The position numbers and the translations under genes were made by a program. Below the pieces are notes generated by a model, which had not been told where the DNA came from, made no database searches, and was given only the letters and a program-made list of their open reading frames with translations. A DNA stretch of 64,000 nucleotides from Deltaproteobacteria bacterium (GTDB lineage: Bacteria > Myxococcota_A > UBA9042 > DTJE01). Position 1 is the stretch's first letter. The number at the start of each line of letters is the position of its first letter. Positions 8,788 through 16,220 of this stretch are shown one piece after another. The DNA lies in assembly GCA_029547805.1 (NCBI GenBank), contig JAKPOP010000003.1, positions 310,001-374,000 on the forward strand, in the 5' to 3' direction.

Positions 8788-10020
8788 ATGCAACGCATCG
8801 CATCGTTCCTCGGCCTGGTCCTGGTCCTGGTGGCCGTGTCGCTGCCCGCCCGTGCCTGGAAGTTCGAACTGGGCGAACACACCAACCTGAACATCGACTA
8901 CCTGCTCCAGGTCCAGGCGCAGTTCGCGGAGGACGGGGCGCCCAACAAGACCGACTGGAGCAAGGACTTCTTCCTCCGTCGGTCCCGGATCCTGCTGTTC
9001 GGGGACCTCTGGAAAGGGATCTCCTTCTTCATGGAAACGGAGCAGGCGAACTTCGGGAAGGGGGGCAACTGGGATCAGCCCTTCTTCATCCAGGACGCCT
9101 TCGTCTCCTTCAAGCTCCACGAGGCCTTCATCGTGGACGTGGGCATGATCCTGCTCCCCTTCAGCCGCCCCAACATGCAGGGGGCCGTCGGCCTCAATGC
9201 AATGGACTACCACGTGGACATGATCCGATTCCCGGCCGGGGGCCACAAGGTCTGGCGGGACGCGGGCATCCAGTTCCGGGGCTACGCGGCGAAGAAGAAG
9301 TTCCAGTACCGCCTGGGCGTGTTCAACGGGGCCCAGAACCAGGTGCTGGCCCGGGATGCCAAGGGAGAGGCCATCAAGGACAAGGACGGCAAGGTCGCCC
9401 TGGCCTCCAATCCCGAGGACTGGCCCCGGTTCACCGGCCATGTCCGGTACGCGATCCTCGGGACCGAACCCGACTTCTTCCACAAGGGCATCTACTTCGG
9501 CCAGGCCCCGCTGCTGTCCCTGGGGGCGGGCTTCGACCTCCAGATGGACGCCGCGATGAAGGCGGCGCCGGTGCTGGACGCCTCGAAGGCCATCACGACC
9601 CCCGGCCGGACCACCCACGCCGTGGGCGTCTCGGCGGACCTGTTCCTGGACATCCCCTTCGGCAAGGACTTCCAGCACGAGTTCGTGACCCAGGTCGCCT
9701 TCTTCTGGTACGACCACGGCAAGGACCTGGTCTATGCCAAGGACGGGACCTCCTCCCTGGTGGCCGCGAAGGCCAGCGGCATGGGCCTCCTGACGGAGAT
9801 CGGCTACCGATGGACCTTCTTCGAGCCGGTGCTGTCGGTGGACTGGTTCAAGGGCGACCGAGCCAGCAACGACCTGTTGTCGGTACGGGGCGGCCTGAAC
9901 TTCTGGATCCGGAAGCACGGCGCCAGCGTCAAGGCCGAGTTCGCCGCCACGAAGGCCGGCAAACTGGGGGATGCGCCCTGGACCAAGGCCTTCACCACAC
10001 AGGCCCAGTTGTTCTTCTGA
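8788..10020 (+). CDS. Phosphate-selective-porin-like outer-membrane beta-barrel (OprO/OprP family)
   Basis: A 410-residue protein with a Sec signal peptide (cleavage after SLPARA, about residue 23) and alternating amphipathic strands ending in Phe (TQAQLFF), as expected for a 16-strand barrel inserted by BAM. Motifs such as FFLRRSRILLFGDLWKGISF and the loop before MDYHVDMIRFPAGGHKVWRD resemble OprO/OprP porins. The ATG at 8788 follows AGGAGG with a 7-base spacer. Placed 65 bases after the symporter, it probably supplies the outer-membrane route for the same solute. Phosphate specificity should not be assumed. Confidence 0.85.
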   Translation: MQRIASFLGLVLVLVAVSLPARAWKFELGEHTNLNIDYLLQVQAQFAEDGAPNKTDWSKDFFLRRSRILLFGDLWKGISFFMETEQANFGKGGNWDQPFFIQDAFVSFKLHEAFIVDVGMILLPFSRPNMQGAVGLNAMDYHVDMIRFPAGGHKVWRDAGIQFRGYAAKKKFQYRLGVFNGAQNQVLARDAKGEAIKDKDGKVALASNPEDWPRFTGHVRYAILGTEPDFFHKGIYFGQAPLLSLGAGFDLQMDAAMKAAPVLDASKAITTPGRTTHAVGVSADLFLDIPFGKDFQHEFVTQVAFFWYDHGKDLVYAKDGTSSLVAAKASGMGLLTEIGYRWTFFEPVLSVDWFKGDRASNDLLSVRGGLNFWIRKHGASVKAEFAATKAGKLGDAPWTKAFTTQAQLFF

Positions 10021-10060
10021 TTCCTCGTCATCGGACGTTCCCTCCCGCAGTCGCCGCCCC

Positions 10061-10082
10061 GGGCCCCCACGGAAGTGGGCCA
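10061..10082 (+). terminator. Possible hairpin after the porin gene
   Basis: CCCAC (10066-10070), loop GGAA, GTGGG (10075-10079), extendable by a bulged GG/CC pair. It lies about 45 bases after the porin stop. There is no T-run, so it is a weak terminator candidate or an mRNA 3'-end stabiliser. Confidence 0.3.
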
Positions 10083-10110
10083 CTGGAGGCCCCGATCGAC
10101 GCCCCCTCCG

Positions 10111-10139
10111 TTGACGATCCCGGGCATCTGGAATAGATT
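10111..10139 (+). promoter_or_regulatory. Sigma70-type promoter for the antiporter pair
   Basis: The -35 box TTGACG (10111-10116) is followed by 17 bases and the -10 box TAGATT (10134-10139), about 90 bases before the antiporter start. The spacing is ideal. It separates the antiporters from the porin operon. Confidence 0.6.
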
Positions 10140-10230
10140 GGCGCCCCGGAGCCCGCCATCACGCATCTCCGGTCAGAGGCATCCCGGTCATGCCCCGGTG
10201 ATCGCCTGATGTTTGAAGGGAGGGTCCCTC

Positions 10231-11496
10231 GTGGAGATGTCGGCCTGGGTCATCGTCCTGCTCGGTCTGATGATCTTCCTCGCCCACCTGTTTTCGGGCA
10301 TCTTCGAACGGACCCGGATCCCCGACGTGCTGCCCCTGGTGCTCATCGGTCTCCTGATCGGTCCGGTGCTGGGCCTGCTGGCCCCGGATCGGCTCGGCGC
10401 AGTCGGGAATGTCTTCACCACTGCCACCCTGGTGCTGATCCTGTTCGAGGGCGGCCTGGACCTGAACCTCGGCGTCCTGGCGAGGTCCCTCTCGGGCGGT
10501 GTCCGTCTGGCCCTGGTCAACGTCCTGGGGGTCACCGCCATCGTCGCCCTGTTGGCCCACGAGTGGCTCGACATGTCGCTGCTGCCCGCCCTCACGCTGG
10601 GCACCATCTCGGCAGCGACCTCGTCGGCGGTCATCATCCCGATGGTCTCCCGGCTGCGAATCACCGATGCGACCCGGACGGTCCTGGTCGTCGAGGCCGC
10701 CCTGAGCGACGTGATCTGCATCGTCCTGGTGCTGGGCTACCTGGCCGCCATCGGCCAGGAGCGGGTCATCGGGCCGGCCATCCTGGGTCGAATGATCAGT
10801 TCCCTGCTGATGGCCCTTGGCATCGGCGGGCTGGCGGGAGTCCTCTGGTCCCTGTTGCTGGAACGGGTCCGGAGCCTCCAGACCTCGATGATCACCACGC
10901 CGGCCTTCGTCTTCGTGGTCTTCGGCCTCACGGAGATCCTGGGTTTCAGCGGGGCCATCGCCTCGCTGACCTTCGGGTTCGTGCTGGGCAATACGGAGTC
11001 GGTCCAGCGGGGCTTCCTCTGGCTCGGGAAGGACGTGCGGGTCGGCCATCTGCTCCAGGGTGAGCGGGACTTCTTCGCCGAACTGGTCTTCGTGATGAAG
11101 ACCTTCTTCTTCATCTTCATCGGCATCCAGATGCCCCTCCGGGAACCGGACCTGATCCTGGCGAGCCTCGTCCTCGTGACCGCCACCCTGCTGATCCGGA
11201 TCCCGGTGGTCCGGGTCGCCTGCCCCTGCAGGATGGCGATGCAGGACGCCTCGATCGCCTCGGTGATGGTGCCGAAGGGCCTCGCCTCGGCGGTGCTGGC
11301 CGCCCTGGCCGTGGAACATCACCTGCCCCAGGCCGAGACGGTCCGGGACCTGTCCTACGGGGTGATCCTCTTCAGCATCGCCGTCACGGCGGTGATGGCG
11401 TTCCTGGTGGAACGGGGATGGACCTCGCCGCTGTTCCGACTGCTGTATCGGGGAGAGCCTGCACCGGAGGAGGCCCCCGACAAGGAGGCTCCATGA
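10231..11496 (+). CDS. Monovalent cation:proton antiporter (NhaP / CPA1 type)
   Basis: About 421 residues with 12 or so hydrophobic segments. It exchanges Na+ or K+ for H+ across the inner membrane. Characteristic parts are LVLIGLLIGPVLGLL, ILFEGGLDLNL (the conserved FEGGL helix), the unwound-helix region SAATSSAVIIPMV, and EAALSDVICIVLV, where the ND/DD ion-binding site of the family reads Ser-Asp. The GTG at 10231 is chosen because GGGAGGG lies six bases upstream; TTG at 10213 and ATG at 10237 are alternatives. Its stop overlaps the next antiporter start (ATGA). CPA1 members act in pH, Na+ or volume homeostasis; the ion is not determinable here. Confidence 0.85.
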   Translation: MEMSAWVIVLLGLMIFLAHLFSGIFERTRIPDVLPLVLIGLLIGPVLGLLAPDRLGAVGNVFTTATLVLILFEGGLDLNLGVLARSLSGGVRLALVNVLGVTAIVALLAHEWLDMSLLPALTLGTISAATSSAVIIPMVSRLRITDATRTVLVVEAALSDVICIVLVLGYLAAIGQERVIGPAILGRMISSLLMALGIGGLAGVLWSLLLERVRSLQTSMITTPAFVFVVFGLTEILGFSGAIASLTFGFVLGNTESVQRGFLWLGKDVRVGHLLQGERDFFAELVFVMKTFFFIFIGIQMPLREPDLILASLVLVTATLLIRIPVVRVACPCRMAMQDASIASVMVPKGLASAVLAALAVEHHLPQAETVRDLSYGVILFSIAVTAVMAFLVERGWTSPLFRLLYRGEPAPEEAPDKEAP

Positions 11497-12806
11497 AACG
11501 GACCGGCTTGCTGCTGGCGATTCTCCTCTTCCCGGCCGCGGCCCTGGCCGCCGGCGACGCCCCCTCGCTCCCATTGCTCGGCGCTCTGGTGGTGATGCTG
11601 ATCTCGGCGAAGCTCCTGGGCTCCCTGGCCATCCGCCTGCGGCAGCCGGCCGTCCTCGGGGAGTTGCTGGCCGGCGTGATGCTGGGCAACCTGGGTCTGG
11701 TTGGCGTTCACGTCTTCGCCCCGATCGCGACCGACGCGTTCATCGACATGCTGGCTCGCCTGGGGGTGCTGCTGCTGCTGTTCGAGGTCGGCCTGGAATC
11801 GACCGTCCGGGACATGATGAAGGTCGGTCCCTCCTCGCTGCTGGTCGCCATCCTGGGGGTCGTGACGCCGATGCTGCTGGGGTGGGGCGTCGGGGCGTGG
11901 CTGCTCCCGGACCAGTCCACCTACGTGCACGTCTTCCTGGGGGCCACGCTGGCGGCCACCAGCGTGGGGATCACGGCCCGGGTCCTGAAGGACCTCGGGC
12001 GTTCCACCAGCCCCGAGGCCCGGGTGATCCTGGGAGCGGCGGTGATCGACGACGTCCTGGGCCTGGTCGTGCTGGCCGTCGTGGCGGGCATCATCGCGGC
12101 CGCCGACCGGGGAGAGTCGCTGGGGCTGTGGTCGCAGGCATGGATCCTGGGAAAGGCATTGATCTTCCTGGGGGGATCCCTGGTCATCGGGTCCTTCCTG
12201 TCGCCTCGTGTCTTTCGGGTGGCCTCCCGGCTCCGGGGCGGTGGCCTGCTGCTGACCATCGCGCTGGCCTTCTGCTTCCTGCTGTCCCTGCTGGCGGGCC
12301 TTGCGGGCCTGGCGACCATCGTGGGGGCCTTCGCCGCGGGTCTGGTCCTGGAGCCCGTCCACTACCAGGACCTGGCGCACCGGGAGGAACACTCCCTGGA
12401 GGACCTCCTGCACCCCCTGGCGACCTTCCTGGTCCCGATCTTCTTCGTCCAGATGGGGGCCCGGGTGGACCTGCGGGCCTTCGCCTCGGCAGATGCCCTG
12501 GTCCTGGCGGCGGTGCTCACGATGGCGGCCATCCTGGGCAAGCAGGTCTGCAGCCTGGGCGTGCTGGACCGCTCCCTGCACCGCTGGGCCATCGGCGTCG
12601 GCATGATCCCCCGAGGGGAGGTGGGGCTGATCTTCGCCTCGATCGGGATGGGGCTGCGCCTGGAGGGGAAGCCGGTCGTCAGCGATGTCGAGTACTCGGC
12701 CATCGTCATCATGGTGATCGTGACGACCCTGGCCACCCCGCCCCTGCTGGCCCTCCTGCTGGGCCCCGCCGGCCCCCGGACTCCAGATCCGCCGCCCGCG
12801 GAGTAA
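11493..12806 (+). CDS. Kef-type cation:proton antiporter (CPA2)
   Basis: A 437-residue inner-membrane antiporter with an N-terminal hydrophobic, signal-like segment ending in ALAAG. Family marks: LRQPAVLGELLAGVMLG, LLFEVGLESTV, SVGITARVLKDLG, GAAVIDDVLGLVVLA (Asp-Asp ion/proton site), and GMIPRGEVGLIFA. It ends soon after the last helix and lacks the C-terminal RCK/TrkA-N domain of KefB/C, resembling NapA-type Na+/H+ exchangers. The four-base overlap with the preceding antiporter implies co-expression. The stop is 20 bases from the end of the convergent gene. Confidence 0.88.
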   Translation: MKRTGLLLAILLFPAAALAAGDAPSLPLLGALVVMLISAKLLGSLAIRLRQPAVLGELLAGVMLGNLGLVGVHVFAPIATDAFIDMLARLGVLLLLFEVGLESTVRDMMKVGPSSLLVAILGVVTPMLLGWGVGAWLLPDQSTYVHVFLGATLAATSVGITARVLKDLGRSTSPEARVILGAAVIDDVLGLVVLAVVAGIIAAADRGESLGLWSQAWILGKALIFLGGSLVIGSFLSPRVFRVASRLRGGGLLLTIALAFCFLLSLLAGLAGLATIVGAFAAGLVLEPVHYQDLAHREEHSLEDLLHPLATFLVPIFFVQMGARVDLRAFASADALVLAAVLTMAAILGKQVCSLGVLDRSLHRWAIGVGMIPRGEVGLIFASIGMGLRLEGKPVVSDVEYSAIVIMVIVTTLATPPLLALLLGPAGPRTPDPPPAE

Positions 12807-12826
12807 AGGGCCGTTCCGTCTCCCGT

Positions 12827-15800
12827 TCAACCACCGATGACCAGCCGGCAGATCACGGGGTGGTGGTCGAAACACGGAAAGTCGGCCACCGGAGGAACCC
12901 CTTCCGTGACCCCAGGGATCACGCACATCCCCTCCAGGTGATCCGAGATCTGGTGGTCGATGTTGAACAGGCCCCCGTAGGAAGGTGGCGCGTCAGGCCC
13001 GACCTCGGTGACGAAGTGGAAGGGCGTCCCCGGGCCGACGTGGTCCTGCAGGAATGCCGCGCTGGGGTCGGCATCGGCCATCCGGCCAGGGTCGGTGTTG
13101 AAGTCGCCCAGGATCAGGTGGACCTCCCCGTCGGCCAGGGGACGGCCATCCCCCCGGTCCTCGAAGACCTGCCGGAACTGCCGGACCCGGCACTCCTGGT
13201 CGTCGGGCTGGATCCCCGAGGACCCGTGGACCGAGATCAGGGTCAGAGGTCCCTGGCCGTCCCAGCGATCCACCACGCCCCGGGCCACCCGGGCCCCCTT
13301 GCCGCAGCCCTCGACCGTCGTCCCCTCGAGCCCCTCCAGGCAGAGGTCCTCCTGGCAGCCCCGGAACCGGCCGAACCGCCGGTGCACCGCGGCACACTTG
13401 TCGGGCTTCCCGGAGTGGCAGGCCACCTGCCAGCCAGGACCCAGGACCCGCTGCATGACCGTCCGTGTCCCTGGGGTCCACTGCTCGCAGACGAACCCCG
13501 GCCATGCCTCCGGGGGAATCGCGGCGCAGTCCTCGGGATGGAAGACCTCCTGGAAGGCCACCACGTCCGGTTCGCTGTTCTCCAGCCACGCCCGGACCGC
13601 CTCCATCGCAGGCAGGAAGGCCAGGCCGTTCCCGTACCACCGGTCGGCCACCCGGGCCTCCTCCGGGCCGAAGCCCCCGGCAGGGGCCTGGGGGTCGTAG
13701 AGGGTCGTCCCGACGTTGAAGGTGACCGCCCGGAAGGACTCGGGGGCGGCCGGGGTCCCCAGTCGCAGTTCCCGGTCCAGGTCGAGAAAGAGCCGGTGGT
13801 CGGCGGCCCGGATGTCGTATCGGGTCCCGTTGAAGGAGGCCCGGACGAAGGGGTTGTCGTAGCGGTCATCCCACCGGAGCGGAACCTCCTGTCCATCGAC
13901 CCGCAGCGGTTCCTCCCACCCGAAGGTCACCCGTCCACGCCGGGGTGAATCCCAGATGACTCGGTAACCATCGGGAAGCCCGTTGCCATCGAGGTCACCC
14001 AGGGGTTCGGCCTGGACCTCGCTCCCGGCCATGGCCTGCTGGAACGCCTCGAAGTCGCCCCACTCCTGCCGGTTCCCGAGCCGCACCAGCCACGCGGTCT
14101 GGGCCCCAGGGGCCACCAGGTCGAAGGGCTGTCCCCCGTTCCGGAAGACCTCCGGCTGACCCTCGCGCCAGGAGGGCTCCCGAAGGGACCAGAGGGCCAC
14201 GTATCCCTCCCCCTTCCGGCCGAAGGTCCAGTGGTCCCGACGGACCACCTCGTCGAAGTGGGCCACCGGGAAGTAGGCATGGGTCTCGTCCCGCCAGTCC
14301 ACCGCATCGAGGCCCAGGGGCCTGCGCTCGAACTGAGGCGCATAGAGAATCACCGCCAGGTCCCCCGACTGTCCGATGCGCGGCAGGGACCCGTCCCCGG
14401 TCCAGTAGCCGCCCCCATGCTCGTCGTAGGCCTGCCAGTTCCAGTCGGTCGGCACAGGATCCCCCGGGGCCACCGGCAGGGATCCGGGATGCTGGGTGAA
14501 GACCACGGCCCTCTCAGACAGGGTCGCCTGCCAGGCGTGGACCTGCATGGCCGGGCTGCCCTTGCGGTAGTCCTGGACGCTCGAGAGCATGCCGTCGGGG
14601 CCACGCCAGGTCCGCACGAAGGCCTGGGTCAGCAGGCCCGTGTTGAAGACCCGCCAGAACATCCGGTAGAGGGGATGAAGGTCCCGCATCAGCACCTCCA
14701 CCGGCTGGGACAGGTCCAGCAGGCCGGCGACGGACCCCAGGGCATCGAAGGAACCGGTCCAGAGGTCGTGGCGGGTGGCCACCTCCAGGGTGACCGGGAG
14801 GACCGGCCAGGCGGTGAAGGCCCCCATCGCCCACCAGACCGAGAGGTGTTCCTCGCCCCAGGTCAGGCCGTACGGAGGCGGCGGGACCGGGTCGTCGGGG
14901 TCCTCGGGGGCCTCCTCCGGAATCGGGAGCCCGACCCGCTGGCGGTTCTCGAAAGGACCCCGCCAGCGGGCGATCTGCACCAGAACGTCCGGCATCACAT
15001 AGCGGTGACTCCGGGCAAACAGCACCGCAGCGCCCGGGGCCGGTCCGGTCCAGGGTTCGTCCGCGTCGTCGAAAAAGAGTTTCACGGCATCGAAGGTGTC
15101 CTGGGTCACGGCGGCGGCCTTGTCCTTGATGTAGGACCGGCCGTGGGTGACCCCGAAGTTGCCCCGGTGGACATTCAGGGCCACATCGAGCCACACCAGG
15201 TCCAGCACGATGGCCGCCTTGCGGCGGACCTCCGGGTCCTCGGCCCACTCCACCAGCGTGATCAGGGGATTCATGTCCCAGTTGTAGTACACGTCCGACA
15301 GCCACTCGGAGAAACCCCACCGGGCCCGCTCCGACAGCCACCGGAGGATCTCCCGGCGGGCCCGGTCCCGGTGCCAGGCCCCGGTCTCCCCGGTGACCGT
15401 GAATCTCCGGTCCGGGAACCGCTGCCCGACCAGGTACTCGACGGTCCGAAAGACCAGTTCGTGGTTCTCGGACCAGTACCACATGCGATCCTTCACGGGC
15501 GCCCCTTCCCATTCCCGGGGTGGTGTGGGGTCGCTGAACCAGTACTTGAACCCCAGCAGGGCCTCCTCGACCCGTTGCCACAGGGCCGGCGAGAGGGCCT
15601 CGTGGCCAGAAGCGGCCAGCAGCAGGTTCACCAGCCGCAGGGCGTCGAAGTCGCTGGTGTCCTCCAGGCGCCACATCTTCTGAAAGACCCGGTCGTAGGC
15701 ATCGTCCGGCACGATGCCGGGGGGAACCGCCGGCATCCCCAGGCGATCGGCGCAGGCGAGGTGGGCCAGCAGGTGCACGGGATCCCCGACCCGGAGCGGG

Positions 15801-16159
15801 GTCTCGCAGGCATGGGCCAGCAGGGCCCGTTGCCGGGCCATCTGCCATGCGGGGATCGCCTCCGGTATGGGGGGAAGGTCCGGGATGCCCGGGTCCCCCT
15901 CGGAGTCGAGGCCTGGGTCCTCCGGGGTCCCCTCACCCGCCAGGTCCAGGGGCCCGTCGTCGCCAGGCTCCGAATCCCCTCCCGGGCCCGGGTCCTCGGC
16001 GGTCCCGTCCGGTCCATCGCCCGAGGCGTCCCCCGGGTCGGTGCCCTCGGCGTCCGGCCACCCGGTTCCGCTCCCGCCGCCGCACCCGACCAGCAGGATC
16101 AGCGCCAGCGCCACCCCTCCCGCGGGCCATGCCCTGCCCTTCCCGATCTCCCTCGCCAT
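12827..16159 (-). CDS. Lipoprotein: large helical N-terminal region fused to endonuclease/exonuclease/phosphatase domain
   Basis: About 1110 residues. The ATG at 16159 follows a G-rich ribosome site and gives a lipoprotein signal ending LLVGC (Cys26). A linker rich in Asp, Pro and Gly follows to about residue 90. Residues about 90-500 are Trp/Arg-rich and helical (for example MWYWSENHELVFRTVEYLVG, WNMDP-like YYNWDMNPLITL), reminiscent of alpha/alpha-toroid polysaccharide lyases, but I cannot assign a family. Residues about 800-1110 are an EEP-type phosphodiesterase with FRAVTFNVG, PDVVAFQEVF, LISVHGSSG, ILGDFNTDPG and FDHHPVICRL, covering the Asn, Glu, Asp-Asn and Asp-His catalytic positions. 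A surface nuclease or phosphodiesterase acting with a glycan-binding or glycan-cleaving module is inferred. Confidence 0.7.
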   Translation of the reverse strand: MAREIGKGRAWPAGGVALALILLVGCGGGSGTGWPDAEGTDPGDASGDGPDGTAEDPGPGGDSEPGDDGPLDLAGEGTPEDPGLDSEGDPGIPDLPPIPEAIPAWQMARQRALLAHACETPLRVGDPVHLLAHLACADRLGMPAVPPGIVPDDAYDRVFQKMWRLEDTSDFDALRLVNLLLAASGHEALSPALWQRVEEALLGFKYWFSDPTPPREWEGAPVKDRMWYWSENHELVFRTVEYLVGQRFPDRRFTVTGETGAWHRDRARREILRWLSERARWGFSEWLSDVYYNWDMNPLITLVEWAEDPEVRRKAAIVLDLVWLDVALNVHRGNFGVTHGRSYIKDKAAAVTQDTFDAVKLFFDDADEPWTGPAPGAAVLFARSHRYVMPDVLVQIARWRGPFENRQRVGLPIPEEAPEDPDDPVPPPPYGLTWGEEHLSVWWAMGAFTAWPVLPVTLEVATRHDLWTGSFDALGSVAGLLDLSQPVEVLMRDLHPLYRMFWRVFNTGLLTQAFVRTWRGPDGMLSSVQDYRKGSPAMQVHAWQATLSERAVVFTQHPGSLPVAPGDPVPTDWNWQAYDEHGGGYWTGDGSLPRIGQSGDLAVILYAPQFERRPLGLDAVDWRDETHAYFPVAHFDEVVRRDHWTFGRKGEGYVALWSLREPSWREGQPEVFRNGGQPFDLVAPGAQTAWLVRLGNRQEWGDFEAFQQAMAGSEVQAEPLGDLDGNGLPDGYRVIWDSPRRGRVTFGWEEPLRVDGQEVPLRWDDRYDNPFVRASFNGTRYDIRAADHRLFLDLDRELRLGTPAAPESFRAVTFNVGTTLYDPQAPAGGFGPEEARVADRWYGNGLAFLPAMEAVRAWLENSEPDVVAFQEVFHPEDCAAIPPEAWPGFVCEQWTPGTRTVMQRVLGPGWQVACHSGKPDKCAAVHRRFGRFRGCQEDLCLEGLEGTTVEGCGKGARVARGVVDRWDGQGPLTLISVHGSSGIQPDDQECRVRQFRQVFEDRGDGRPLADGEVHLILGDFNTDPGRMADADPSAAFLQDHVGPGTPFHFVTEVGPDAPPSYGGLFNIDHQISDHLEGMCVIPGVTEGVPPVADFPCFDHHPVICRLVIGG

Positions 16160-16220
16160 CCCGAACCCCCTGCCCCTGCGGGGCCGTGCCTGTCGGGAAG
16201 ATACCACGGGGAGGCGGTCA

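Noticed and set aside
1139-10020. Classical two-component system controlling the symporter
   Set aside because: No histidine kinase or receiver domain motifs are present; the sensor output is a nucleotidyltransferase.
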